Source of the DNA: Mesorhizobium sp. | GTDB lineage: Bacteria; Pseudomonadota; Alphaproteobacteria; Rhizobiales; Rhizobiaceae | Assembly: GCF_016793485.1 (NCBI RefSeq) | Contig: NZ_JAEULZ010000051.1 | Coordinates: 1-64,000 of the forward strand | DNA length: 64,000 nucleotides | Direction of reading: 5' to 3' | Shown: in pieces, positions 1-7,455 of the stretch | Layout of the letters: every line of letters starts with the position of its first letter | How positions within the stretch are numbered: position 1 is the first letter of the stretch | The notes under the pieces: model-generated | Database searches by the model: none | What the model saw: the letters and a program-made list of their open reading frames with translations, nothing else | What the model was told of the DNA's origin: nothing | Translations under genes and position numbers: made by a program

Positions 1-9
1 AACAGCCAA

Positions 10-37
10 GGGCGCTCCGCTCACCAGCGGGGCGCCC
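10..37. repeat. GC-rich stem-loop at the window edge
   Basis: Twelve-base arms (10-21 and 26-37) pair around the loop CACC, with a single T-G wobble. No T run follows, so it is either an imperfect terminator of something to the left or part of the dyad-rich recombination region that follows. Confidence 0.5.
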
Positions 38-55
38 GCCTCGTACCTCTCGGCA

Positions 56-122
56 TTATGCGGAGCAAAAGCTGCGCGAAAAGCCCGGAAACCGGGCACT
101 CCAGGCCACCGACTCCGCATAA
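56..122. repeat. Inverted repeat TTATGCGGAG/CTCCGCATAA enclosing a hairpin
   Basis: TTATGCGGAG (56-65) and its exact reverse complement CTCCGCATAA (113-122) bracket 47 bases containing a second perfect hairpin, GCCCGG-AAA-CCGGGC (83-97). A further partial copy, CGCATAA, lies at 133-139. The same 10-base word, with one C to T change, forms the palindrome at 145-166. Repeated arms of this kind are typical of tyrosine-recombinase binding sites at element ends. The assignment to a recombinase is inference. Confidence 0.7.
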
Positions 123-144
123 CGACACGCTACGCATAATCAAC

Positions 145-166
145 GTTATGTGGAGCTCCACATAAC
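145..166. repeat. Perfect 22-bp palindrome, probable recombinase target or junction
   Basis: The core TTATGTGGAGCTCCACATAA (146-165) is perfectly symmetric, with one more matching pair (G145/C166) outside. Immediately after it the reading frame of a DUF736 protein becomes recognisable, while nothing DUF736-like is seen before it. It therefore looks like the junction between an inserted element (left) and the interrupted host gene (right). Confidence 0.65.
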
Positions 167-331
167 ACCGAACTGGGCGCAGCCTGGCAGATGACCTCCA
201 ACAAGGGCCGCGACTACCTCTCGGTCAAGCTGGGCGATCCGAGCTTCCCCGCTCCGATCTATGCCACCCTGATCGAGGTGGAAGGCGAGGAAGGCCTTCA
301 GCTGATCTGGTCCCGACCGAATCGGGACTGA
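167..331 (+). pseudogene. DUF736 protein, C-terminal half only
   Basis: The frame running into the stop at 329-331 reads [19 protein letters not shown] and continues through [14 protein letters not shown] and [13 protein letters not shown]. This is the conserved C-terminal part of DUF736, a family of about 100 residues common on rhizobial plasmids and ICEs. Only about 54 residues remain. The N-terminal half is absent and is replaced by the palindrome at 145-166. An internal ATG at 191 could start a 46-residue peptide, but the homologous residues upstream of it show this is a truncated gene, not a short one. A strong terminator follows. Confidence 0.75.
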
Positions 332-346
332 TCACGTCAGCCTGCA

Positions 347-377
347 GGCCCCGTCGAAACGGCGGGGCCTTCTGCTT
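347..377 (+). terminator. Rho-independent terminator after DUF736
   Basis: A 10-bp stem (347-356 with 360-369, one G-U pair) closes on an AAA loop and is followed by the T-rich tract TTCTGCTT. It lies 15 bases after the DUF736 stop, as expected for the end of that transcript. Confidence 0.8.
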
Positions 378-487
378 GACGCCGCGGGCAAATTGGATGG
401 CTGGCCGTAGCGGCGAAAGGACTGCCGAGACTGGCTTTCGAGCCGAATTTCGGCTATACAAAAGAGCAAGTTATTGGAGCCTGGAGC

Positions 488-778
488 ATGACCTCAACGC
501 TAGTGGAAAACCCCGTTGTCGCAGATCGCGCACATGCGCTGCGGCTTGCCAAACAGGTCATCAGAACCCTCGATCAGAAGCCGCTTGAGCCCATCGTCGC
601 GGCGATGCTGACCGACGGCCACAAGGCCGCGCTTTCGGCAATGGCCGTGTCGCGAGACGAGCCAAACCTGTACGAGCAGTTCCTCGTCCTGTGTGAAGAG
701 GCCGGGCTGTTGAGCGAAGAGGATTGCGATCAGCTGGGCGATGCCTATGTCGAAGCAAGGCGTGCCCGTGCCGCTTGA
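488..778 (+). CDS. Small protein upstream of Fic; possible VbhA-like antitoxin
   Basis: A 96-residue, mostly helical protein whose stop overlaps the start of the Fic gene (ATGA at 778), so the two are translationally coupled. In Bartonella-type VbhA/VbhT modules, a small helical antitoxin encoded directly upstream inhibits the Fic toxin through a helix with an (S/T)xxxE(G/N) motif. The position and the N-terminal region (DRAHALRLAKQVIRTLDQ, residues 13-30) fit such a protein. I do not see a clear canonical inhibitory motif, however. The nearest candidates, TLDQK near residue 28 and SRDEPN near residue 55, are poor. It could equally be a chaperone or an unrelated conserved plasmid protein. The ATG at 488 is preceded by GGAGCCTGGAGC. 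Confidence 0.7.
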   Translation: MTSTLVENPVVADRAHALRLAKQVIRTLDQKPLEPIVAAMLTDGHKAALSAMAVSRDEPNLYEQFLVLCEEAGLLSEEDCDQLGDAYVEARRARAA

Positions 779-2169
779 TGAGTGACCCCTATCTTTACCC
801 GGGCACCACAGTCCTCATCAATCATTTCAAAATCAGGGATCAGGCCAAACTCGATAGCAAGGAGCGTCGGGAGACCCTGAAGACGTTGAAGGGTCTTTAC
901 GACAATCCGGTCAAAGGCGAATTCGGCCTCGCGCATCTGCTGGAAATACACCGGCGCATCTTCGCGCCGGTGTATCCGTTCGCCGGCGAAATCCGCCGTA
1001 TCGATATGGTCAAGGCCGAGGAGAAGCTGGGCGGCGGCAGCGTCGAATACGCGCCGTTCCACCTCGCGCGCCTCCAGGCCGAGTACCACCTGAAGGAACT
1101 CATTGCGCGCGACTGGTCGGGTCTCAGGGACCTGTCGCGGCCGCAGGACATGGCCGCATTTGCGGGCATGATTATCGACCTCTGGAGAATCCATCCTTTC
1201 CGGGAGGGCAATACCCGCACAACCATGACCTTTATGCACCAGTTCGCGGCGGCCAAGGGCTTCGCGCTGGAGTGTGAGCTGATCCGTGCGAATGCTGAAT
1301 ATGTCCGCCATGCGCTGGTGGTCGGAACCCATGGTGAAACCCATTATCTGACGCGCATCCTTACCGACGCGCGCCAACGCGAACGTGCGCGCGAGCGGAG
1401 CCAGGCGCGCATGGAGGCCCAAAGCCGCAGCGAGGGTAGGCAGGCAGAACGGGCAGTGTTGCTGCCCGGCCGGAACCTCTCCGCGGAAGTTCCCAAGGCC
1501 GAGCTGCAAGAACGGATTGCCGCTTCCGAAAGCGCCGCCGAGGCGATGAAACGCCTCATCGCCACCGCAAAGACGGTATTCGCCGAGTACCGGCCGGTGG
1601 TCGAAGCCGTCCGGAATGCCGCTTTTGATAGCGAGATCGGCGATCGGCAGGTGATTTCGGACTTGCAGGATGGACCGGAGCGGTTCGGGCCGCTCGCAGG
1701 CAAGGGCGCCATTCTTGCCAGCCGTCAGGAGCGGGAGGCACACCGGCAAGCGATTGCTGCACAGCGGTCCCTTCGCGGGATCGCCGAGAGTTACCCCAAG
1801 ATCGTGCATGGTATCCGGCAGACGATGCAGCAGCACCGTCATGACCAGGTGCGGCGCGCGAGCACGGAGGTTCCGCGGCCGAGCGGCCAGCTCATGAGCG
1901 CGCTTGATCGGGGTGATGTGTTGTCGCCCGAGCTCAAGGTCGAATTGCGGCAGACCACGAGCGCATTCGAGCGCCGTTTCGGTGACGACCTTGCGGCATT
2001 GCGTTCGGGCAGGAACCTGAACCTCGGTCCCCTCGCCACCAGACACGGCGTCGACGAGAAGCAGCTCGAGGAAGCGAGAGGCGTACTGAAAGCGCTCGAC
2101 CAGGCCCAGGCCCAGGAGCGCACCAGGGCAGGATTACGGTCTCTGGATAGGGGCGGCCCTACCCGATGA
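778..2169 (+). CDS. Fic-domain toxin with BID secretion domain (VbhT/Bep-like)
   Basis: 463 residues from the ATG at 778, which overlaps the upstream stop (an in-frame start at 724 would lie inside the preceding gene). The N-terminal half is a Fic domain, whose members usually transfer AMP to target proteins. The signature helix reads HPFREGNTRTTM (residues 139-150): the catalytic His, Glu, Asn and first Arg are present, but the usual GNGR is GNTR and the last Arg is Met. From about residue 225 to 375 the sequence follows the BID domain pattern (LLPGRNLS, a middle AGKGAILASRQERE), the signal by which Bartonella effectors are recognised by VirD4/T4SS. The tail is basic (RTRAGLRSLDRGGPTR), as T4SS signals are. 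The gene sits 2.6 kb from traG, the coupling protein that would deliver it. It is probably an interbacterial effector/toxin; activity is inferred. Confidence 0.85.
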   Translation: MSDPYLYPGTTVLINHFKIRDQAKLDSKERRETLKTLKGLYDNPVKGEFGLAHLLEIHRRIFAPVYPFAGEIRRIDMVKAEEKLGGGSVEYAPFHLARLQAEYHLKELIARDWSGLRDLSRPQDMAAFAGMIIDLWRIHPFREGNTRTTMTFMHQFAAAKGFALECELIRANAEYVRHALVVGTHGETHYLTRILTDARQRERARERSQARMEAQSRSEGRQAERAVLLPGRNLSAEVPKAELQERIAASESAAEAMKRLIATAKTVFAEYRPVVEAVRNAAFDSEIGDRQVISDLQDGPERFGPLAGKGAILASRQEREAHRQAIAAQRSLRGIAESYPKIVHGIRQTMQQHRHDQVRRASTEVPRPSGQLMSALDRGDVLSPELKVELRQTTSAFERRFGDDLAALRSGRNLNLGPLATRHGVDEKQLEEARGVLKALDQAQAQERTRAGLRSLDRGGPTR

Positions 2170-2481
2170 TTCTAGGCCGTCTGGAACGTGGCACTCAGCT
2201 ATGCCGGCCGATCGGACGTGCGCGGCCGTTCAACCTCCTTGGACCTCGTCTTTGTGTGGACATCTGCCGCAAGATTTCTCGATCTGAACGAGCAGGCAGC
2301 GCCATGAGCGTTCCGTCCTCTGGAATTGGTCGGCTGTTCTTGCTGTCTTTAGCGGGATTAGCTGACGACCCGCTGCAGGGTTCGGTGCCGACGTTTTTAA
2401 GTCGTGCCCGCGAAGTCGGAGGCGAAATACTGACCGCTCACGCGTGAAACTGGCGTATATGCATCCTAACGACACGGTATA
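2170..2481. other. Intergenic, 312 bp, no gene recognised
   Basis: Short open frames exist on both strands but have no recognisable content and no good ribosome-binding site. It separates the toxin module from the 705-aa gene and probably holds that gene's promoter. Confidence 0.5.
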
Positions 2482-4599
2482 TTGGCAAAAAAAACCTCAA
2501 TGGATGCTGGAGCCGATAATACGAAACGCCCAAGCCCGCGCGATCTGGACGGCATTTTTGACGATCTGCGAGCGCTTGCGCAGAGCGAAGGGGCTTTGCA
2601 CGATATTTCCTCGCTCATGTACCGAGACTGGGTCGTCGCCATCGACGTGGTCGAAGGCAAGGTCGCTGACGATCCTGAAAAGCGCTGGTCCGACACAAAG
2701 CTGAACAGCAACGAATTAATGCTCTTGCTGGGCCTGATGGTGCAGTCGTTATCCGATCGAACATATTCCGTCGTTGTTCCTGACAGCGGCTTCGAGGATA
2801 AGGCAGACACGCTGCTGCGAGAATTTCACGACCGCTTGATCGCGGATTCCCGGCCAAACATCGAAGACGCCTCCGACATCGAAAAGAAACTAGGCTCAGC
2901 TGCCCGCGAGGCGATCTACTATGGGGCGGACAGCTTCTACCTTCATCAGCTCGAACGGTTCGGCCGGGACCGATACCGCGAAGATTTCGAGTGGTTGATC
3001 CGGAACGCGGGTCTGTCCGCGCGGCCCATGGTCGAAATCGCACGATACGTCATGGAGCGCATCTCGCAGCAGATGACGGCCATTAACGCGATGAAGAAGG
3101 AGGGAGACGAAGTCAGTAAGGACGGCCTGACCAATAGTCTGTTGATCGCCAAGAGCGAGCTCGTTGAGAAATTCGGAACCGGCAAGGCGAGCGCCTTTGT
3201 CTCGAAATTCGCCACGCCTGTCACCGACGCCAATGCGGACTTCACGGCGCCATTCGTCGTCAACCAGGTCAATCTCGCGCCGGCGATCGATCTGGGCGAG
3301 CATCTGTATGCGCCCAACGCTTATCGGCTGTTCGAAAGTATCTACGAAAGCCCCTTCTACTGGATGATCGTCGATGACAGTTACCGCAACACAGCGGCGC
3401 AGCACAGGGGCACCTTTCTGGAGCGCACCGCCGCCGATCTCTTTCGGTCCGTGTTCGGCGGCGCCAATGTCCATGAGAACGTGACGATCCAGCCCAGCAA
3501 GAAAAAGACCGCAGGCGAAGCCGACGCGCTGGTGGTATATGGAGAGTTCGTGATCGTCGTGCAGGCCAAGTCCAAGCGCGTGACTCTCAAGGCTAGAGCG
3601 GGCGACGAGGCGGCGCTTGCAACGGATTTCCAGGGCGCCATTCAAGACCCCTATCGCCAGGCCTACGAATTCGCCGAAATGATTCAGGGCGGAGCGGAAT
3701 GCAAGACGAAGGACGGAAAGTCGCTCGTATTTCCACCGATCATCCGAGCATTTCCGGCCGTGATTTTGGGCGACGCCTTTCCCGCCGCAACATTTCTGTC
3801 CAGCATTATGCTGAAGCGGACCAAAACAATTGCACCGGTGATTTGGGACCTGGGCGTCCTCGATTGCGTGGCGCGCATTTTGCCCACGCCAATCGAATTT
3901 CTCTACTACCTGAAATGCCGGTCGGACGTGTTCGACAAAATGCACTCGGACAGCGAGTATAACTTTCTCGGCTACCACCTGAAATACAAACTGGCCATGG
4001 ACCCGCAGTACGACTTCATCACGCTCGAGCGGGGTTTCGCCGATACTGTTGATCATTTTATGACCCCGCAGGATCTTGGAATAAAGGTTGAGAGGCCGAT
4101 CGGCATTCTCGAACGACTTGATGTCCCGCTTATCTCCGATCTCTTCAAAGGCCTGAAGACGGCGCCGCCCGAATTGGCATCTGTGGTGGTCGACCTGTAT
4201 GATTTTTCCTACGCGGCACTGACGGACATCGCTAAGACGATGGAGCAGGTCCGCGGCGAGGTGGCTGCCGGCAAAAAACTGAAAGCGTTTTCGATCCTGA
4301 CGGAATCGGGCGGTTTCACGTATCTGGCCTGCAGGGAGATGGGCCGAGAGACACAGCGTGCTGCGGAGGCGATCGGTCAGAAGCACAAATACGACGACAA
4401 GCGCGACCGCTGGTATGTCATCGTGGACGACGTTACGACGGCCGGACCCGTGAATGCCCTGCTCCCTCTAACCGAGAAATGGAAGGAGGATACCGATCTG
4501 GCCGAAAATTCGCGCAACGTGGACAGGCTGTTCAATAGTAGGTGGGAACCGCGAACGACGGGGAATTCGACGTTGCGGCAACAACCGAAGTCTGTCTGA
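2482..4599 (+). CDS. Large hypothetical protein with PD-(D/E)xK-like nuclease core
   Basis: 705 residues from a TTG at 2482. An ATG at 2500 gives a start six residues shorter and is an equally good choice. No family is recognised along most of its length. In the middle, FLERTAADLF is followed by GEADALVVYGEFVIVVQAKSK: E346 and D348 in a strand, then Q361-A-K363. This is the layout of restriction-endonuclease-fold proteins such as NERD or Mrr domains, where the strand pair carries D and (E/Q)xK. The rest is soluble and mixed alpha/beta with no membrane segment. It lies between a T4SS effector-type toxin and traG, converging on traG. A role in defence, in exclusion or in processing transferred DNA is possible, but none is shown. 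Confidence 0.6.
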   Translation: MAKKTSMDAGADNTKRPSPRDLDGIFDDLRALAQSEGALHDISSLMYRDWVVAIDVVEGKVADDPEKRWSDTKLNSNELMLLLGLMVQSLSDRTYSVVVPDSGFEDKADTLLREFHDRLIADSRPNIEDASDIEKKLGSAAREAIYYGADSFYLHQLERFGRDRYREDFEWLIRNAGLSARPMVEIARYVMERISQQMTAINAMKKEGDEVSKDGLTNSLLIAKSELVEKFGTGKASAFVSKFATPVTDANADFTAPFVVNQVNLAPAIDLGEHLYAPNAYRLFESIYESPFYWMIVDDSYRNTAAQHRGTFLERTAADLFRSVFGGANVHENVTIQPSKKKTAGEADALVVYGEFVIVVQAKSKRVTLKARAGDEAALATDFQGAIQDPYRQAYEFAEMIQGGAECKTKDGKSLVFPPIIRAFPAVILGDAFPAATFLSSIMLKRTKTIAPVIWDLGVLDCVARILPTPIEFLYYLKCRSDVFDKMHSDSEYNFLGYHLKYKLAMDPQYDFITLERGFADTVDHFMTPQDLGIKVERPIGILERLDVPLISDLFKGLKTAPPELASVVVDLYDFSYAALTDIAKTMEQVRGEVAAGKKLKAFSILTESGGFTYLACREMGRETQRAAEAIGQKHKYDDKRDRWYVIVDDVTTAGPVNALLPLTEKWKEDTDLAENSRNVDRLFNSRWEPRTTGNSTLRQQPKSV

Positions 4600-4765
4600 T
4601 CGACCCCTTTCGTCAGCGAGCATAGTTGTGGGAACGGCCGGCGTCAGGCGGCCAAGGCACGAAGTCCCGTGCCGTCCCTGTTTTCCACCCCGCCCAAGGC
4701 GGGGCGGAGCGAAGCGGAGCAGGCGAGGGGGCTGAACGCGCTTCCCACATTGCGCCGAAGAGAAG

Positions 4766-4790
4766 CCCCCGAGCTTGTGGTAAACGGGGG
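4766..4790 (-). terminator. Probable terminator downstream of traG
   Basis: CCCCCG (4766-4771) pairs with CGGGGG (4785-4790). On the minus strand the stem is followed by CTTCTCTT. It is 21 bases past the traG stop, in the gap between the converging 705-aa gene and traG. Confidence 0.5.
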
Positions 4791-4810
4791 CGGGACGGCT
4801 GCCGTTTTAG

Positions 4811-6742
4811 CTAGGCTCCAGTCGCTTCCGTCTTCGGTTGGAAACTGCTCTTGCCGACGAGCGCCGCCATCTCCGGACGGCGGAAGTAGATGGCGCGGCC
4901 GCAACGTAGCGGCGGGTTGCCACCAGTCAGAATGATCTGCTCATCGGATCGCATCTGTGTCACTTCATGCGGCAGGATCAGCGGGCGTTGTGAGAGCTGT
5001 TGCGAGCGGGTGCGGGACGAACCCATGTCGCGTGAGGTTCGGCTGACCTGATTCACCTCCACCGTGGTCATCCCGCAACGCTCGGAAATGTACTTCGCGG
5101 TCTCCGGATCATTGATTGCTGAGAACGACACCCAAGATGCGGACTCGAACCATTTGCTTGTCGCATCACGCCCGCCAAAGGCTTCCCGCATCTGCCCGAG
5201 CGACTGGAACAGCATCAGGAGGGTGATGCCATATTTGCGGCCAGCATCGCGGGCCGTTTCGATGATGCGCATGTAGCCGAGGCGGGCGGCCTCATCAAGC
5301 AGGAACAGTGCGCGCTCTTCGAGATTGCCATTGCGATTGTAGATCGCCTTGAGGAACGCTCCGATGACCACGCGCGCCATGCCGGGGTGGTTCTCAAGCG
5401 TCGACAGATCGATATTGATGAACACCGTAGTGCGCCCGTTTGCGATGTCCTCGGTTTTGAAAGTATTGCCCGACACGATGGCTGCGTAGTTGTCGTAGGA
5501 GAGCCAGTGCGTCTCCTTGGCGGCGGTCGCGTAGACGCCGGAGAAGGTTTGCGGCGTCATGTTGATGAAGGGGGCGATGACCTCTTTGACGAACCGGGAG
5601 GTCGAGCTTTGATAAAGGTCGGCGAGCTTTTCCTTGAGCGTTTCTTCCGGTTCGGCCAGCCGCGCACGCACGACGCGCAAGGAGCGTTCGCGCTTGGTAT
5701 CGTCCTGATCGGAGAGCATCACGTCGGCGATGACGCCGGTGATGAGCTGTTCGGCCGAGGCGCGGAAGAAATCGTCCGCGCCCGACGTCACGCGCGGCTT
5801 CTCCGACATCAGCCAAGCCGCCACGGAGGCAATGTCTTCCTCCGGCGCATTGCCGAAGCGGCCGATCCAGTCGAGAACGTTGAACCCGATGTCGGGTCGT
5901 TTCGGATCGAGAATGAGCACGTCCTGTCCATGCGCCTCGCGATGGGCGGCGACCATTGGCGCAATCTCGGTCGAGGGATCGAGGACGACCAGCGAGCCCT
6001 TGAACTTGAGCGCCGTCGGCACGACCACGGAGGTGGTCTTGTAGCCGCCGGAACCGGCGAAGACGATCCCGTGGGTCGAGCCGAAACCGCAATCGAAGCA
6101 GACCAGCGGTGACTTTCCGCCCTTGCCCCAGGTCTCCTTGCGGTGCGGATCGAAGTTGACGCCGGCCACGGAATCCTCGTCGACGCGATAACGCTCGCCG
6201 AGGACGATGCCGCCGCTTTCGGGAAAGAGTCGAGCGATTGTGGCGCTGTCCATCCAATGGCTATCGCCATGGATGGCGCGACGGCCGGAGAGCCGTTTCG
6301 GACCCGTCGCTCCAAACGCGGCATTGCCGCGCAGTGCAACCCGCATTCCGAACATGCCGGCGACGAAGGCCGTCGCCGCGCCGCCGATGGTGTAGAGGTC
6401 AAGGAAGGCAAACAGCATTCCTTCCGACACCTGGTCAGCGAAGGCGGACAGGCGTTGCGTCTCCGAAACGGCGGCGAACACCACGGCGGCAAGCCCACCG
6501 ATCACGACGCCGAGGCCGGCCGACTGAATGGCAAGTGAGCCCTTGGCGGCAAGGAGGAAGATGACCCCGATCGCGGCCGCGGCGGCGTAGGGGACGGCAA
6601 GTCCGATCCGCCCGAGGGTCTGATAGCTTTCCGGCGAAGTGCCAAACGCGGCGAGCCAGGACTCAATTCCCTGGAGCCCCAACACGGCGCCCAACATCAT
6701 CACTACCGGTGCGGCCAGCAGCATCAGCTTCTTCGCTGTCAT
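4811..6742 (-). CDS. traG: T4SS coupling protein TraG (VirD4 family)
   Basis: 643 residues, the usual length for rhizobial TraG. It is the membrane ATPase that links the relaxosome (TraA bound to nicked DNA) to the Trb mating channel. Several hydrophobic segments lie in the first 135 residues. The Walker A motif GSGGYKTT is at about 230-237 and Walker B LFLLDEAA at about 479-486, followed by the conserved [20 protein letters not shown] region. The start at 6742 lies 80 bases inside traD, the normal overlap in this operon (traC-traD-traG, leftward). It is also the likely docking protein for the nearby Fic-BID protein. No truncation is seen. Confidence 0.97.
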   Translation of the reverse strand: MTAKKLMLLAAPVVMMLGAVLGLQGIESWLAAFGTSPESYQTLGRIGLAVPYAAAAAIGVIFLLAAKGSLAIQSAGLGVVIGGLAAVVFAAVSETQRLSAFADQVSEGMLFAFLDLYTIGGAATAFVAGMFGMRVALRGNAAFGATGPKRLSGRRAIHGDSHWMDSATIARLFPESGGIVLGERYRVDEDSVAGVNFDPHRKETWGKGGKSPLVCFDCGFGSTHGIVFAGSGGYKTTSVVVPTALKFKGSLVVLDPSTEIAPMVAAHREAHGQDVLILDPKRPDIGFNVLDWIGRFGNAPEEDIASVAAWLMSEKPRVTSGADDFFRASAEQLITGVIADVMLSDQDDTKRERSLRVVRARLAEPEETLKEKLADLYQSSTSRFVKEVIAPFINMTPQTFSGVYATAAKETHWLSYDNYAAIVSGNTFKTEDIANGRTTVFINIDLSTLENHPGMARVVIGAFLKAIYNRNGNLEERALFLLDEAARLGYMRIIETARDAGRKYGITLLMLFQSLGQMREAFGGRDATSKWFESASWVSFSAINDPETAKYISERCGMTTVEVNQVSRTSRDMGSSRTRSQQLSQRPLILPHEVTQMRSDEQIILTGGNPPLRCGRAIYFRRPEMAALVGKSSFQPKTEATGA

Positions 6743-6953
6743 TGTCGAATATCGCCTTTCCGATTGCGGTCAATCGTGCGTGCTCTGTTGCGTCGCCGAG
6801 GCGCGCAGCCGCATCGACCAGGGCGCCGAGAATGACGGCGCGATCCTCGCTGCGAAGTCCCGCCTTCACGACGAGCCCACCGAGTTGGATCTTCTCGCGC
6901 GCATCCTTCTTTCGGGCTTCCGTTTGTGACGCCCGGTAGCGGCGTTCATGCAT
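6663..6953 (-). CDS. traD: Conjugal transfer protein TraD
   Basis: 96 residues, beginning [19 protein letters not shown]. This is the small charged TraD family found only next to traC and traG in Ti-type transfer regions, not the VirD4-like TraD of F plasmids. The conserved part is [34 protein letters not shown], that is residues 21 to 54. The start overlaps the traC stop by 8 bases and the end overlaps the traG start by 80 bases, so the three genes are co-translated. It is thought to assist relaxosome formation at oriT; its exact role is not established. Confidence 0.9.
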   Translation of the reverse strand: MHERRYRASQTEARKKDAREKIQLGGLVVKAGLRSEDRAVILGALVDAAARLGDATEHARLTAIGKAIFDNDSEEADAAGRTGSDDVGRRVGAPGN

Positions 6954-7194
6954 CAGAAGCGTCCGCTTGAGCGCGAGCAGCCGGCCCGGACGCCTTCTGT
7001 TTCGTCCCTGCTTGAAATCGCTTTGCCATCTCTTCGAAGCCCGTGACCAGCTCTGTGTCGGATGCGTTCACGTCGCCCAATCCGGCCTTCAGTGCGAGCC
7101 GGCCGATTCGTTCGGCCTCCTTGGCTTCGGCAAGTTTCAGCTGCTCCTGCAGGCGTTCGATTTCCTCGCGGATGCGGGAAGAGGGTCGTTTCAT
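6946..7194 (-). CDS. traC: Conjugal transfer protein TraC
   Basis: 82 residues, [20 protein letters not shown] onward. An N-terminal charged coiled-coil segment (about 5-30) is followed by [11 protein letters not shown], the pattern of the TraC accessory relaxosome proteins of rhizobial plasmids. It is the first gene of the leftward traC-traD-traG operon and starts 261 bp from traA with the oriT in between, the standard Ti-plasmid arrangement. The ATG at 7194 gives the family's usual length; longer antisense frames through this region run opposite to traA and are not genes. Confidence 0.88.
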   Translation of the reverse strand: MKRPSSRIREEIERLQEQLKLAEAKEAERIGRLALKAGLGDVNASDTELVTGFEEMAKRFQAGTKQKASGPAARAQADASDA

Positions 7195-7283
7195 CGGCTT
7201 GGTTCTCCGGTTGCGTGGATGGTCAATGCGATGCGGAGAGTCGCATTGGACGTGCGCGCAGCGCACCCTGCGAAAAACCACAG

Positions 7284-7368
7284 GTAGGCGAAGCCTACGC
7301 TGATCTGCGAAGAATCCCGCCGTTCGGAAGAACGGTCCAAGGGCGCAGTAATACGTTGCAAGCAACGT
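7284..7368. other. oriT: Origin of transfer (oriT), Ti/RSF1010-type nick region
   Basis: CCAAGGGCGCAGTAATACG (7337-7355) closely matches the nick-region pattern of Ti-type oriTs (CCAAGGGCGCA followed by an AT-rich stretch and ACG). It is followed by a perfect dyad ACGTTGC-AA-GCAACGT (7353-7368) and preceded by GTAGGC-GAA-GCCTAC (7284-7298) and CCGTTC-GGAA-GAACGG (about 7319-7334). Its position between divergent traC and traA is the standard site. The exact nick cannot be read from the sequence alone. Confidence 0.85.
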
Positions 7369-7455
7369 TCCCGCGTTCGGCCCCAAAGGTATGGGTCGTA
7401 TGGGCCGCGCTCGACCGAACAGCATTCGCGTTCGGATCGAGAAAGCACCTGCCCT

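Noticed and set aside
724-777. Longer N-terminus for the Fic protein starting at 724
   Set aside because: It would lie wholly inside the upstream gene. The ATG at 778 overlaps that gene's stop and gives the usual Fic start.
2166-2447. 93-codon frame following the Fic gene
   Set aside because: Composition looks random and there is no ribosome site; start overlaps the Fic stop by chance.
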